DNA of 64,000 nt from NCBI RefSeq assembly GCF_001559595.1, contig NZ_LNTY01000006.1, forward strand, positions 186,001 through 250,000, in the 5' to 3' direction. The stretch's first letter is position 1; each line of letters begins with the position of its first letter. The notes beneath the pieces are model-generated. The model ran no database searches. It saw nothing but the letters and a program-made list of their open reading frames with translations, and had not been told where the DNA came from. Made by a program: the position numbers and the translations under genes. This stretch comes from Enterovibrio coralii (GTDB taxonomy: Bacteria > Pseudomonadota > Gammaproteobacteria > Enterobacterales > Vibrionaceae). Of this stretch, positions 36,590 through 46,210 are shown in pieces.

Positions 36590-36940
36590 ACAGACTATGT
36601 AAATGTCGGAAATTATTATTTTTAAAGTTTAATTTGTTTATAATCATTATTGTTTTTAAATAGAGTTAATTATAGTTTTGTTTAACTGTAGTTAACTCTA
36701 TTTTTATTAACCTTTTACACTCTCTTACTTTCGACAAGATTCAAATAATTCTGATTGGTTATTAATGTTTCTGCATTTTTGATTTTGCTATTCGTCGTGA
36801 AGCTACTTTTTTGATAATTGTTAATAGCCTTCTGCTTGCTAACGTTTTGTCGCCGAAATTTACTAAGAATTTTTCAGGCAAAACAAAAAATAATGTTAGT
36901 TGGTTAGGTTTTCTAATTGTCGTTTTAACGAGGGCTTGTA
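36590..36940. other. AT-rich intergenic region between the PAAR gene and tssB
   Basis: 351 bases. The only structure I see is the inverted repeat at 36658-36707 (separate entry). The rest is very AT-rich and should hold the main promoter of the type VI operon. No sigma-54 site of the TGGCAC-N5-TTGC type is visible. A 61-residue frame on the minus strand lacks any sign of coding. Confidence 0.5.
36658..36707 (+). terminator. Terminator-like inverted repeat after the PAAR gene
   Basis: AAATAGAGTTAA (36658-36669) pairs with TTAACTCTATTT (36692-36703), loop of 22 bases, followed by TTATT. The stem is AT-rich, so it is a weaker terminator than the others in this window. Confidence 0.55.
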
Positions 36941-37450
36941 ATGGCAAAGGAAGGAAGTGTCGCGCCTAAAGAGCGTATCAATATTAAATATGTACCCGCG
37001 ACAGGAGACTCTCAAGCAGAGGTAGAGCTTCCTTTGCGAATGGTCGTTTTGGGTGATTTCAAAGGTCACTCTGAAGAAACGCCAATTGAAGAACGAGAAG
37101 CAATTTCAGTAGACAAAAACAATTTCACTGCAGTGATGAGAGAGAGCGAACTCTCGATTTCAACAGCGGTTCCAAATGCACTTGCTGAGGAAGAAGGGCA
37201 AGAGTTACCTATCAAATTGAACATTTCGTCGTTGACGGATTTTACCCCAGATGAAATTGCCAAACAGGTACCTGAACTGAATCAGCTGGTGGAGCTACGT
37301 GATGCACTAGTGGCATTAAAGGGCCCTCTTGGCAATATTCCGGCCTTCAGGGGCAAGCTACAGGAACTGCTTTCTTCTGAAGAATCACGAGAGAAGCTAT
37401 TAGCAGAACTAGAGCTAGCGACGCCTTCAGTTCCTACTGAAAACGAATGA
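36941..37450 (+). CDS. tssB: Type VI secretion sheath small subunit
   Basis: 169 residues, ATG at 36941. The N-terminus (GSVAPKERINIKYVPATGD) and MVVLGDFKGHSEETPIEER are the hallmarks of TssB/VipA. It forms the contractile sheath with TssC around the Hcp tube in the cytoplasm. First gene of the operon tssBCEFG; tssC follows after 27 bases. Full length for the family. Confidence 0.95.
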   Translation: MAKEGSVAPKERINIKYVPATGDSQAEVELPLRMVVLGDFKGHSEETPIEEREAISVDKNNFTAVMRESELSISTAVPNALAEEEGQELPIKLNISSLTDFTPDEIAKQVPELNQLVELRDALVALKGPLGNIPAFRGKLQELLSSEESREKLLAELELATPSVPTENE

Positions 37451-37477
37451 CACCACGTTATAGAAAGGATCTCTTAA

Positions 37478-38952
37478 ATGTCATTGCAAGAAAAACAACG
37501 TGAAGTTGCCATAGAAACGTCTGGTAGTTTGCTAGACGACATCATGCAAAAAACCCGTATGGTGCCATCAGAGGAAGGGTACGGTATTGCTAAGCGTGGT
37601 GTCGCCGCGTTTATTGAAAATCTGTTAACCAACAATCAGGCTCATGCGCCAGTTAATAAGGCTCTTGTCGATCAGATGGTTGTTGAACTCGATAAGAAAA
37701 TCAGCGCGCAAATGGACAAAATTCTGCATTGTCCTGAAGTACAAGAAATGGAATCTTCATGGCGTGGGCTAAAAGTACTGGTTGATAGAACGGATTTTCG
37801 AGAAAACATCAAAATCGACATTCTGCATGCAACCAAGCAAGAGCTATTGGATGACTTTGAGTTTGCACCCGAAAACAACCAGTCTGGTCTCTACAAACAT
37901 ATCTATGCATCAGGTTATGGCCAGTTTGGTGGCGAGCCAGTCGGCGCAATCATCGGTAACTATGCTTTTACACCTTCAACCCCGGACATGAAACTCCTTC
38001 AATACGTGGGTTCTGTTGGTGCTATGGCACATGCACCTTTCATCTCATCCGTTGGCCCACAGTTTTTTGGCATTGATTCTTTTGAAGAACTGCCAGCAAT
38101 TAAAGAATTATCTGCAACGTTTGAAAGCCCGAAATATGCGAAATGGCGTTCAATTCGCGAATCTGAAGATGCGAGATATATTGGTTTGACCGCACCGAGG
38201 TTCCTGCTTCGTGTGCCGTACGATCCGATTGAAAACCCCGTGACGTCGTTTAACTACCAAGAGAACGTGAGTGAAAGCCATGAGAACTACTTGTGGGGTA
38301 ACACTGCGTTTGCGCTTGCTTCACGGCTAACAGATAGCTTCGCAAAATATAGATGGTGTCCAAATATCATTGGTCCACAAAGCGGCGGGGCAGTGGATGA
38401 TTTACCTGTTCATCTGTTTGAATCTTTGGGGGCACTTCAAGCCAAGATCCCAACAGAAGTGCTCATTACTGACAGAAAAGAGTTCGAACTGGCCGAGGAA
38501 GGATTCATTTCTCTAACGATGAGAAAGGGCAGTGACAACGCTGCATTTTTCTCCGCGAACTCTATTCAAAAAGCCAAGCATTTCCCGAATACCAAAGAGG
38601 GTAAAGAAGCGGAAACCAACTACAAGTTGGGGACACAACTGCCTTACATGATGGTGATCAACCGACTAGCCCACTACATCAAAGTGCTTCAGCGCGAGCA
38701 AATTGCTCCTGGAAAGAACGCCAAGATCTTGAAAGAGAGCTAAATACTTGGATTAGGCAATTTGTTGCGGACCAAGAAAACCCGCCAGCGGAAGTCAGAA
38801 GCAAGAAGCCTCTGCGAGCTGCCAAAATCGAAGTTAACGATGTTGAGGGTGAGCCGGGTTGGTATTCCGTGACACTGGCAGTGCGTCCTCACTTCAAGTA
38901 CATGGGGGCGAGCTTTGAGCTGTCATTGGTTGGTCGATTGGATCAATCCTGA
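37478..38952 (+). pseudogene. tssC: Type VI secretion sheath large subunit, frame broken near the C-terminus
   Basis: About 492 residues when the two frames are joined. Clear TssC/VipB stretches: EVQEMESSWRGLKVLVDRTD, APENNQSGLYKHIYASGYG, GSVGAMAHAPFISSVGPQFF, LPYMMVINRLAHYIKVLQRE. The frame stops at 38743 after AKILKES, but the next frame continues RELNTWIRQFVADQENPP to GWYSVTLAVRPHFKYMGA and ends at 38952, as TssC should. One missing base at about 38730-38734 (a G before GAAAGAGAG) explains it. Without the last 70 residues the sheath could not assemble, so the break matters if it is real. Confidence 0.93.
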
Positions 38953-38954
38953 TC

Positions 38955-39392
38955 ATGGCTATTCCTGATGCAGACGATATTGCATTTGGCGTAAGCCTGT
39001 TTCAGCGGTTGGATAGCAAGGTTAAGCCGAGTTCATTTACTCAAGGGCCGTCGGCTCACGATGTGTTGGATTCGATAAAAGTCAGCATATCCAACCTGCT
39101 GAATGCGAGAGTAGGGGAAGCACTTAGCGCGCCAGAGCTAGGGCTGATCGATTTTAACGATGCCTCCTTAAGCTCGCATGACCTTGCTATCCAAATTCGC
39201 CGGGCAATCATTCGCTGCATTCGCCAATACGAACCGCGCATACAGGACATGGATATCTCGGTGTTACCTGATGAATATTCCCCGCTTAATCTGCGTTTTC
39301 AAATTGCAGCGTCGGTGAATGTTGGGGCTATGCACCGAAATGTTCGTATTGATTTGCTTTTAGATAGCAACCGCAAATATAGAGTGACTTGA
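38955..39392 (+). CDS. tssE: Type VI secretion baseplate protein, gp25-like
   Basis: 145 residues, ATG at 38955. The gp25/GPW core is seen in LFQRLDSKVKPSSF, SISNLLNARVGEALSAPELG, and IRRAIIRCIRQYEPRI. TssE sits at the base of the sheath and starts its polymerisation. Two bases after the tssC stop; its own stop overlaps the TTG start of tssF. Confidence 0.93.
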   Translation: MAIPDADDIAFGVSLFQRLDSKVKPSSFTQGPSAHDVLDSIKVSISNLLNARVGEALSAPELGLIDFNDASLSSHDLAIQIRRAIIRCIRQYEPRIQDMDISVLPDEYSPLNLRFQIAASVNVGAMHRNVRIDLLLDSNRKYRVT

Positions 39393-41160
39393 GTTTGGGC
39401 CAGAATCGCTACTTCAGGGAAGAACTTACCTTTTTGAAAGAACAAGGTGTCGAGTTCTCTAAAGTCTACCCGCAGCTTTCTCGTTTTTTGAATAGCAGAA
39501 GCACGGATCCTGACGTCGAACGTTTGCTCGAAGGCTTTGCGTTTTTAACCGGGAGATTGAGAGAAAAGATTGATGATGAGTTTCCTGAATTAACGCACTC
39601 GATGATCAATTTGCTGTGGCCAAACTACTTAAGGCAAGTGCCAAGCATCTCTATATTGCAGTTTGACCCAACAGCAAAAGCGATCACCGAAAAGCAAACC
39701 ATTAAGAAATCAACGGAAATAGACTCTAGACCAGTATTTGGTACCGCGTGCAGTTTTGCGACCTGCCGTGACGTGGATGTTTATCCGCTAGATAAAACCA
39801 CAACAACGGTGGTTCACTCTCGCGATGGATCTCAGATTGATGTTGGATTGCGTGTTCAAAGCGGTCTTCAAATTAGCCAAATTGGCCTCGATGACCTTCG
39901 ATTATTCTTGGGTGGAGATACTTACAGCTCCGACACATTATATCTGTGGCTAAACAATTATTTGTCCAAAATTGAACTCGTCACTGAGGATGGGAGTGTC
40001 AGCTTACCGTTATCTTGCCTCTCTGTTGTCGGTTTTGAGCCGGAAGACGCCATACTGCCTTACCCTAAAAACGTCTACGAAGGCTATCGCGTGCTCCAAG
40101 AGTATCTTGCCTTTCCCAATGTGTTTAAGTTCATTGACATTAAAAATCTCGATGACTATTTGGCGGAAAACATAGAGGGCGATTTCTCCCTTCGATTCTC
40201 ATTTTCTAAATCGCTTCCTAGTGACGTTAGAGTGTCGCACGAACACTTTTTACTCTATTGCACACCGGTCATAAACCTGTTCAAGCACGATGGGGAGCCC
40301 ATTGATCTCAATGGAAAAAAACCGAGTACAAACTTAGTCCTTCAAACCGAGCGCCAAGCCACTATGAAGTGTTTAGCGTAGATGGCGTTAGAGGTTGGAT
40401 TGATGCCTCTCAAGGCAAGTTCCGCGGTCATTTTCGTGAGTACCAATCATTTGAAAGCTTTAACCACGAGATAGAGCGCTCCAAAAGCCGGGTTGTACTC
40501 TACTACCGAGTGCGCGTGCGAGAGGGATTGAGCATAAACGGTTTAGAGCATTTCATCTCATTCATTCGAGGCGATGAAACATCTTATATCGATGACAGCG
40601 AAGCGATCTCTCTTTCATTGACCTGCTCTAATCGTCAGTTGCCATTAGAGCTCGGCTTAGGAGATATCTGTGTTGCCACCGACTCATCGCCATCTTTTGC
40701 CACGTTTAAAAATATTACTGAGCCGACAGCACCGGTACGTCCAGCCTTGGATGGCTCTCTCCTGTGGACGTTGATTTCGAGTCTATCTCTAAATTACTTG
40801 TCGATTCTATCGAAGGAAGCGTTGGTGTCCGTCCTACAGGCTTATGACTTCCGCGCCTTGGTAGATAGGCAAGCAGAAAGGATCTCGAAACTCCGTAACA
40901 AGAGCATTTTGACGGTGAACACTTTCCCTGCGGAACGGTTAATTAAAGGCTTACCAGCGCGGGGAATAAAAACCGAGATCACCCTAGACCAAGATTTTTT
41001 TGGCTCGGAAGGTGAGCTCTATCTATTTGGCACTGTCCTGAGCCACTTTTTCACACTCTATGCCAGCATCAACTCCTATCACGAGTTGATAGTGATAAAC
41101 GCGAAAAATAAGGAACGTTACTCATGGGGTATCCAGAAAGGGGAACAGCCTCTTATCTAG
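39389..41160 (+). pseudogene. tssF: Type VI secretion baseplate protein TssF, one frame break at a poly-A run
   Basis: About 590 residues when joined. The N-terminal part starts with TTG at 39389 (SLGQNRYFREELTFLKEQG) and has SFRNSRSTDPDVERLLEGFA-like sequence and LTHSMINLLWPNYLRQVPS, typical of TssF. The frame is lost in the run of seven A (40315-40321): GKKPSTNL becomes GKKTEYKLSPSNRAPSHYEV if one A is added, and the second part (YRVRVREGLSINGLEHFISF) then follows to 41160. This deletion in a homopolymer is a strong sign of sequencing error. TssF pairs with TssG in the baseplate wedge. Confidence 0.92.
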
Positions 41161-42116
41161 AAAGAACCGCCATTAGTGACGTCCGACAATACAGTTTTTT
41201 TCAGCTCCTTGAGCTGCTTTGTGAAATGTATGAATCGGAGCCGGAATCTCTGTCTTGGCCTTCTGAAACGTTTTTGTTCAGTTCCAGTTCGAGCTTGGGT
41301 TTTGCTGCCAGTGATGTGTCTGAAATGAAGATGCTTTCAGAGCAGACCTTGAATGTGGAAACGACATTTTTTGGCATGAATGGTGCGCAATCACCGTTGC
41401 CTGGCTTCTTTCTCGAAGACATTGTTACCGAGGATTTTGAGACAGGTTTAAGAAAGATCTTTCTCGACTTCTTTAACCATCGCTTGCTCGCGCTGCTTTT
41501 CCAATCTTGGCGAAAGTATCGGTACTACGTGAGATACCGAGAAGGTGCGTCTGACAAGTTTTCAACCCAGCTGTTTTCAATGGTGGGTTTGGTGGAAACG
41601 GAAGCGAGAGGAGAGACGCCGCTGAGCTGGAGCAAAATGCTTTCTTACTCGGGCTTGTTGGCGGGGCGGACTCGTTCTCCACAAATTGTTGCGGGCATTA
41701 TTCAGCATTACTTCGACTTGGAATGTGTCGAGATACAGCAGTGGGCGTTTAGACAGGTTGATATTCCCGAAGAGCAGAAGTGGTGTTTGGGTAAACGAAA
41801 TGGGGCACTGGGTGTGGATACGTCCATTGGCGATCAAGTGGCTGATAGAAGTGGGAAGTTCGTCATCTGCATCAAGACACTTTCTTTCGACAGATTTAGC
41901 GAGTTTCTACCCTCTGGAGAAGGGTTTAAATCTCTGATCGCCTTGATGGAATTCATATTGCGCGAGCAATTGGCATTTGATGTTGAGCTGGAGCTCACTG
42001 AAAGCGAAGTGCCTCCGCTGCAATTACGTGCAGAGAAACCCGCGAAGCTGGGATGGTCATCATTTATGGGAGACCCAAATTGCTCCCGCAAAGTATTAAT
42101 TCAGGCAAGGTTATAG
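41124..42116 (+). CDS. tssG: Type VI secretion baseplate protein TssG
   Basis: 330 residues, ATG at 41124, which overlaps the end of tssF by 37 bases. Typical stretches are YSFFQLLELL near residue 26, the conserved NGAQSPLPGFFLEDI (residues 90-104), FLDFFNHRLLALLFQSWRKY, and YSGLLAGRTRSPQIVAGIIQ. It binds TssF and TssK in the baseplate. Full length. Confidence 0.94.
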   Translation: MGYPERGTASYLERTAISDVRQYSFFQLLELLCEMYESEPESLSWPSETFLFSSSSSLGFAASDVSEMKMLSEQTLNVETTFFGMNGAQSPLPGFFLEDIVTEDFETGLRKIFLDFFNHRLLALLFQSWRKYRYYVRYREGASDKFSTQLFSMVGLVETEARGETPLSWSKMLSYSGLLAGRTRSPQIVAGIIQHYFDLECVEIQQWAFRQVDIPEEQKWCLGKRNGALGVDTSIGDQVADRSGKFVICIKTLSFDRFSEFLPSGEGFKSLIALMEFILREQLAFDVELELTESEVPPLQLRAEKPAKLGWSSFMGDPNCSRKVLIQARL

Positions 42117-42124
42117 GCATTAAT

Positions 42125-43584
42125 GTGGCACATGAGACTGCTTTAAAAGAGGCAAACCAGACAGCGTTTCGTCTGGTGCTGGTGGTTACCAATACACGTT
42201 CGCTATCTCCGGGCTTATCCGCATCGCATGCGTTTGATTGCGATGGAGGAACAATAGGCTCATCAGCGTCGGCGGATTGGGTGTTGAGTGACAACAGCAA
42301 TGCAATCGCTCCTTATCACGCTGAATTGGTGTATCGCGATCATCAAATGTGCCTCATTGATTTAAGCAATGCTTGCTACATCAATGGCTCGACAATGCCA
42401 GTTGGGGCTGGAAATCTCGCCGCACTTAATGACCGCGACACCATAGAAATCGGGAATTATCACCTGAGGGTGAAGTTCGAGGAAGAGCACGCCCACAACG
42501 AGGACGTCGAGAGCCGACTAGAAAGTGAATTTTCAGCGTCAAGTAGCTTCCTGGATACCGAGCACTTTGAGTATGTCGAGACCGGTAACCTTGAACGCGG
42601 TGCTTCGATTGACGATCCATTGGCAGCGCTCGAAGCCCTTGCGTTCGATTCCAACCCCAGATCCGACGCAATCATTAATGCTGAATATCTCGATGCATCG
42701 GCAGAAGGCCTCGATAACGCACTAAACGACTCGTATTCAGGGAAGGACGCAGAAACATTCTATGACGATGGTGGTAGTGAGCTGTCTTCCGCAATCACAT
42801 ATAAACCGCGAATTAACAAGGAAAGTGTTGATATGGATTTAAACAGCATCGAAAAGCTGGAGCGAGATGTAGAAAATGATCTTCGCGATCGACAAGTAGA
42901 AAGTCCCTCCTCTTACTACGAAGAAAGTGCCCTTTATCATCGAGGTAACACGACCACGTCTTCGACAAACCCTACGAATCACCTCATCAGTGGCCCTCTT
43001 TTAAAAGGCCTAGAAACATCAATAGGTGACGGTGAAGACATGCAGAAAATGCAAGCCATTTCAGAAGAGATTGGTGCATCAATGAAGTCTGCAATCGAGG
43101 GGCTTTTGCAGCTTCACCATCAAATCGCCGAAAGCCGATTTGGTGTGATGAACAAAAACTTCCAACCTATTGAAGACAATCCACTAAGACTTGGCCTCTC
43201 CTATGAAGACACGATGGGCGTGCTTTTCGACGGGGAGAAAAGCGTTGTCCATCTTTCGGCACCTTCAGCTATTGCGGAAAGCCTGTCGAACATACGACAC
43301 CACAATGATGCGGTACAAACCGCAACAGCAGAAGCACTTGCTCAAGTGTTAATGGCGTTTTCTCCCGCAGTTCTTATGAGGCGCTTTAAAGCTACAGCCG
43401 AGTGGAAAACACTGTCTCTGGCACATCGAGCTCTTGGGCATGGGATATGTACAACAACTACTACAACGAGCTGACGTCATCTCGCCAACGAGGGTTTGAA
43501 AAGCTGTTTTGGGAGATCTTTGACCAAGCGTATGACAGAAGTCTGAGGGAGAAGCTAAGGGAGGCACAGGAATGTACCGAGTAG
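42125..43584 (+). pseudogene. tagH: Type VI-associated FHA-domain protein, one frame break
   Basis: About 487 residues when joined. The start is taken as GTG at 42125, nine bases after the tssG stop; the frame extends upstream within tssG. An FHA domain covers about 15-110: GGTIGSSASADWVLSDNSNA, PYHAELVYRD, RDTIEIGNYHLRV. A low-complexity acidic middle follows. The C-terminus is broken at 43388-43390: RRFKATAEWK should read RRFKSYSRVENTVSG, giving SWAWDMYNNYYNELTSSRQR and ending at 43584 as in other TagH proteins. One A missing in the AAA run explains it. FHA proteins bind phosphothreonine and tune assembly. Confidence 0.88.
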
Positions 43585-44039
43585 TCTTGCTTGCGCTTCT
43601 TTTGCAAATTTCGGGCTGCAGCTCTGTCGATGATCCTGCAAATGAGCCAACGACGGTGACGTACAGTTTGGTCGCGAGCAAAGCGGCCAACCCGAATATT
43701 AACGGAGACGGCACACCAATTGAGCTTCAGGTCTTTGAGTTGGAGGACGACTCGATGTTTCTGTCTTCGGATTATCAGCATTTATCCGACAACGCTAAGA
43801 GCGCACTGAAGAACAATTATGTTGACCATAAAGACTATGTGTTGATCCCCGGCCAATTCAAATTCATCAATACGTTTGAGCTGGAGGATGACACCAATTA
43901 CATCGCGATCATGGGTAGGTTTGCGGATCCGGACCTGAGTGAATGGAAAAAAGTGGTGAAGGTGCTTCCTACAGGTCATCAATATCATCTTCTTTTCTAC
44001 ATCGACCAAAACGAAATTCGATTGGATAAAGTGGAATAA
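43572..44039 (+). CDS. tssJ: Type VI secretion outer-membrane lipoprotein TssJ
   Basis: 155 residues, ATG at 43572, overlapping the tagH end by 13 bases. The signal MYRVVLLALLLQISGC has a lipobox (ISGC). The mature domain has VTYSLVASKAANPNINGDGT, TPIELQVFELEDDSMF and IDQNEIRLDKVE, as in TssJ. It anchors the membrane complex (TssJLM) in the outer membrane by contact with TssM. Confidence 0.93.
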   Translation: MYRVVLLALLLQISGCSSVDDPANEPTTVTYSLVASKAANPNINGDGTPIELQVFELEDDSMFLSSDYQHLSDNAKSALKNNYVDHKDYVLIPGQFKFINTFELEDDTNYIAIMGRFADPDLSEWKKVVKVLPTGHQYHLLFYIDQNEIRLDKVE

Positions 44040-44041
44040 TT

Positions 44042-45376
44042 ATGACGGTTAGGAATCGCGTAGTCTGGAACGAAGGGTTATTCATTAAACCGCAGCATTT
44101 CCAGCAGTTACAAAGAAATATCGAATATCAGCTAGAAGAACGTGTTTCTGGTGTCAACCGGAACCTCTATGGGGTGGTTGAGCTTTCGTTTAACGCTGAA
44201 CACCTAAGCTTTGGGAAAGTATCGTTAGAACGCGCGTCTGGCGTAATGCCGGATGGCACGATTTTCAATATTCCGAGAGAAGATGTTTTACCGCCTTCGT
44301 TAGAGATTGAAAGCAATGATGTTGCAGACCAAATCATCTTCTTAGCGATCCCTTTGCGCGGCGATGTGAACCTTGAGATCAATTGGTCAGAAAACACAAC
44401 GATTACACGATTTAAGTCAAGCAGACAGCATGTTAAAGACACGCATACGGAGAACGGTGATTCAGTTGTAATTGATATCAGCCTGTTAAATGCCCGCTTG
44501 ATGTTGGAGAAAGAAGACCGCAGCGGCTATTCCTGTATTGCCATTGGCAAGATCTTGCAGAAACGTCCTGATGGCAGCATTTTGTTAGACGAAGGATTTA
44601 TTCCTTGTCATATGACAATTTCCGCAGTGCCTAAACTTCACCGTTTTGTCAGTGAAATGGCAGGTTTGATGCGTCAGCGTGCAGAGAACATTGCACATCG
44701 ATTGGGTTCGCCAACGCAAGGCGGCGTAGCGGAAGTCACGGACTTTATGTTGCTACAGACCTTGAATCGCTTCTATCCGAAGATCCTGCACTTATCAAAG
44801 CTTCCTACTCTGCATCCAGAGTCTATGTTTGCTGAGTTAAGTGCGGTATGTGGAGAGCTCTCTACTTTCACTGATGAAAGCCGCATGGCGCCAGAGTTCA
44901 AGGATTACAAACATGACTTGCCAACGGACTCTCTCAACGATTTAAAAGCCAAACTTCGCCAGTCATTGAGTATCGTCCTAGAGCCTAAAGCTGTCTCCAT
45001 CCAGCTACATCAGCGTAAGTATGGTCTGATGGTGGCACCGATCAACGATCCTTCGCTGCTAGATGACGCAGAATTCATTGTTGCAGTGAAGGCGAACCTT
45101 CAACAAGAAGAGCTGCGTAAGCTCTTTAGTCAGCAGACCAAAGTGTCGTCAGTCGACAAAATTCGTGAGCTGATTTCTTTGCAACTCCCTGGCGTGCCTT
45201 TGATATCGCTACCTATTGCTCCTCGACAATTACCTTATCACGCGGGTTTTATTTATTTTCAACTGAATAAGTCCAGTCGTGCGTGGAATGATTTAATGCA
45301 GGGTAGTGGTTTCGCTTTTCATGTAGCAGGTCAGATACCTAATGTAGAGCTGCAGTTTTGGGCAATAAGGAGCTAG
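44042..45376 (+). CDS. tssK: Type VI secretion baseplate-membrane adaptor TssK
   Basis: 444 residues, ATG two bases after tssJ. The start (NRVVWNEGLFIKPQHFQQLQ) is diagnostic for TssK, as are RLMLEKEDRSGY, FIPCHMTISAVPKLHRFVSE and the C-terminal LPYHAGFIYFQLNKSSRAW. TssK trimers link the baseplate to TssL and TssM. Full length; tssL follows after 3 bases. Confidence 0.95.
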   Translation: MTVRNRVVWNEGLFIKPQHFQQLQRNIEYQLEERVSGVNRNLYGVVELSFNAEHLSFGKVSLERASGVMPDGTIFNIPREDVLPPSLEIESNDVADQIIFLAIPLRGDVNLEINWSENTTITRFKSSRQHVKDTHTENGDSVVIDISLLNARLMLEKEDRSGYSCIAIGKILQKRPDGSILLDEGFIPCHMTISAVPKLHRFVSEMAGLMRQRAENIAHRLGSPTQGGVAEVTDFMLLQTLNRFYPKILHLSKLPTLHPESMFAELSAVCGELSTFTDESRMAPEFKDYKHDLPTDSLNDLKAKLRQSLSIVLEPKAVSIQLHQRKYGLMVAPINDPSLLDDAEFIVAVKANLQQEELRKLFSQQTKVSSVDKIRELISLQLPGVPLISLPIAPRQLPYHAGFIYFQLNKSSRAWNDLMQGSGFAFHVAGQIPNVELQFWAIRS

Positions 45377-45379
45377 AAA

Positions 45380-46168
45380 ATGCAGGAGCTATATAAAAAA
45401 CGCTCGAAGCAACGACACCATCTTGATGATCTTCTCTATGATGAGGTTTCCAATATTGATTCTGACCAAGACTATTGGTTTAAATTAAGAGCGAGTGAGT
45501 CAAACTTATTAATATGTGCTGCGACACCCTTACTTGGCTTGAGCTTACGTATTCGAAAATTGATGCATTGTGAAAATGTAGAAAACATTTACAGCCAAGC
45601 TGTTGAAGAAATTAAAAATATTGAAGTGGAACTGGCGGAAAACCATTTTGACCACGCCATTATCCTAGCTTATCGCTATGTGCTTTGTTCAGTCATAGAC
45701 GAAGCAGTAATGAGCACTGCATGGGGGGCTGACAGTTGTTGGGCCGAGAACTCACTCCTTACGCACTTTCACAATGAAACATGGGGTGGAGAAAAAGTCT
45801 TCAGTATTCTGGACAAACTCAAAAATGAACCGGAAAGATACCATCAACTATTAGCGTTCATTTTCCTTTGTCTATCGCTGGGTTTCGAAGGTCGATATAA
45901 AGTGATTGAAAAAGGAAGCTTGGAGCACAAGAAAATATTGTCAGAACTGTTTGGGATTCTGTCTGATATAGAGAGAGAGCATCCTATGCATTTTGATGCT
46001 GCACTCGAGAATGTTGTTTGTAAAAAACATGAAATGAAATGGCGACTAACGCCAAAGACAATCATGCTGTCGTTTTTTACTTTTATCTTTTTCACTTATG
46101 TTTCATATCAATACTTAATTAATAAAAGTGTAGACAACACGCTGAAGCAATTAAGCACGCTACTTTGA
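45380..46168 (+). CDS. tssL: Type VI secretion inner-membrane protein TssL (DotU/IcmH type)
   Basis: 262 residues, ATG at 45380. The cytoplasmic DotU domain has LRASESNLLICAATPLLGL and YRYVLCSVIDEAVMSTAWG, NETWGGEKVFSILD, and LLAFIFLCLSLGFEGRY. One C-terminal membrane helix (TIMLSFFTFIFFTYVSYQYL) anchors it, with a very short periplasmic end and no peptidoglycan-binding domain. In V. cholerae the clpV gene follows; here it is absent and only 42 bases separate tssL from vasH. Confidence 0.93.
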   Translation: MQELYKKRSKQRHHLDDLLYDEVSNIDSDQDYWFKLRASESNLLICAATPLLGLSLRIRKLMHCENVENIYSQAVEEIKNIEVELAENHFDHAIILAYRYVLCSVIDEAVMSTAWGADSCWAENSLLTHFHNETWGGEKVFSILDKLKNEPERYHQLLAFIFLCLSLGFEGRYKVIEKGSLEHKKILSELFGILSDIEREHPMHFDAALENVVCKKHEMKWRLTPKTIMLSFFTFIFFTYVSYQYLINKSVDNTLKQLSTLL

Positions 46169-46210
46169 ACTTTGCGTTCGTGACTATTTGAAATGAATTT
46201 TGGGGGAGTT

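Noticed and set aside
36762-36947. 61-residue frame on the minus strand before tssB
   Set aside because: It has no ribosome site, is AT-rich, overlaps the tssB start and shows no family signal.
42053-42124. Upstream extension of the tagH frame
   Set aside because: It lies entirely inside tssG, and the GTG at 42125 just after the tssG stop gives the usual TagH start.
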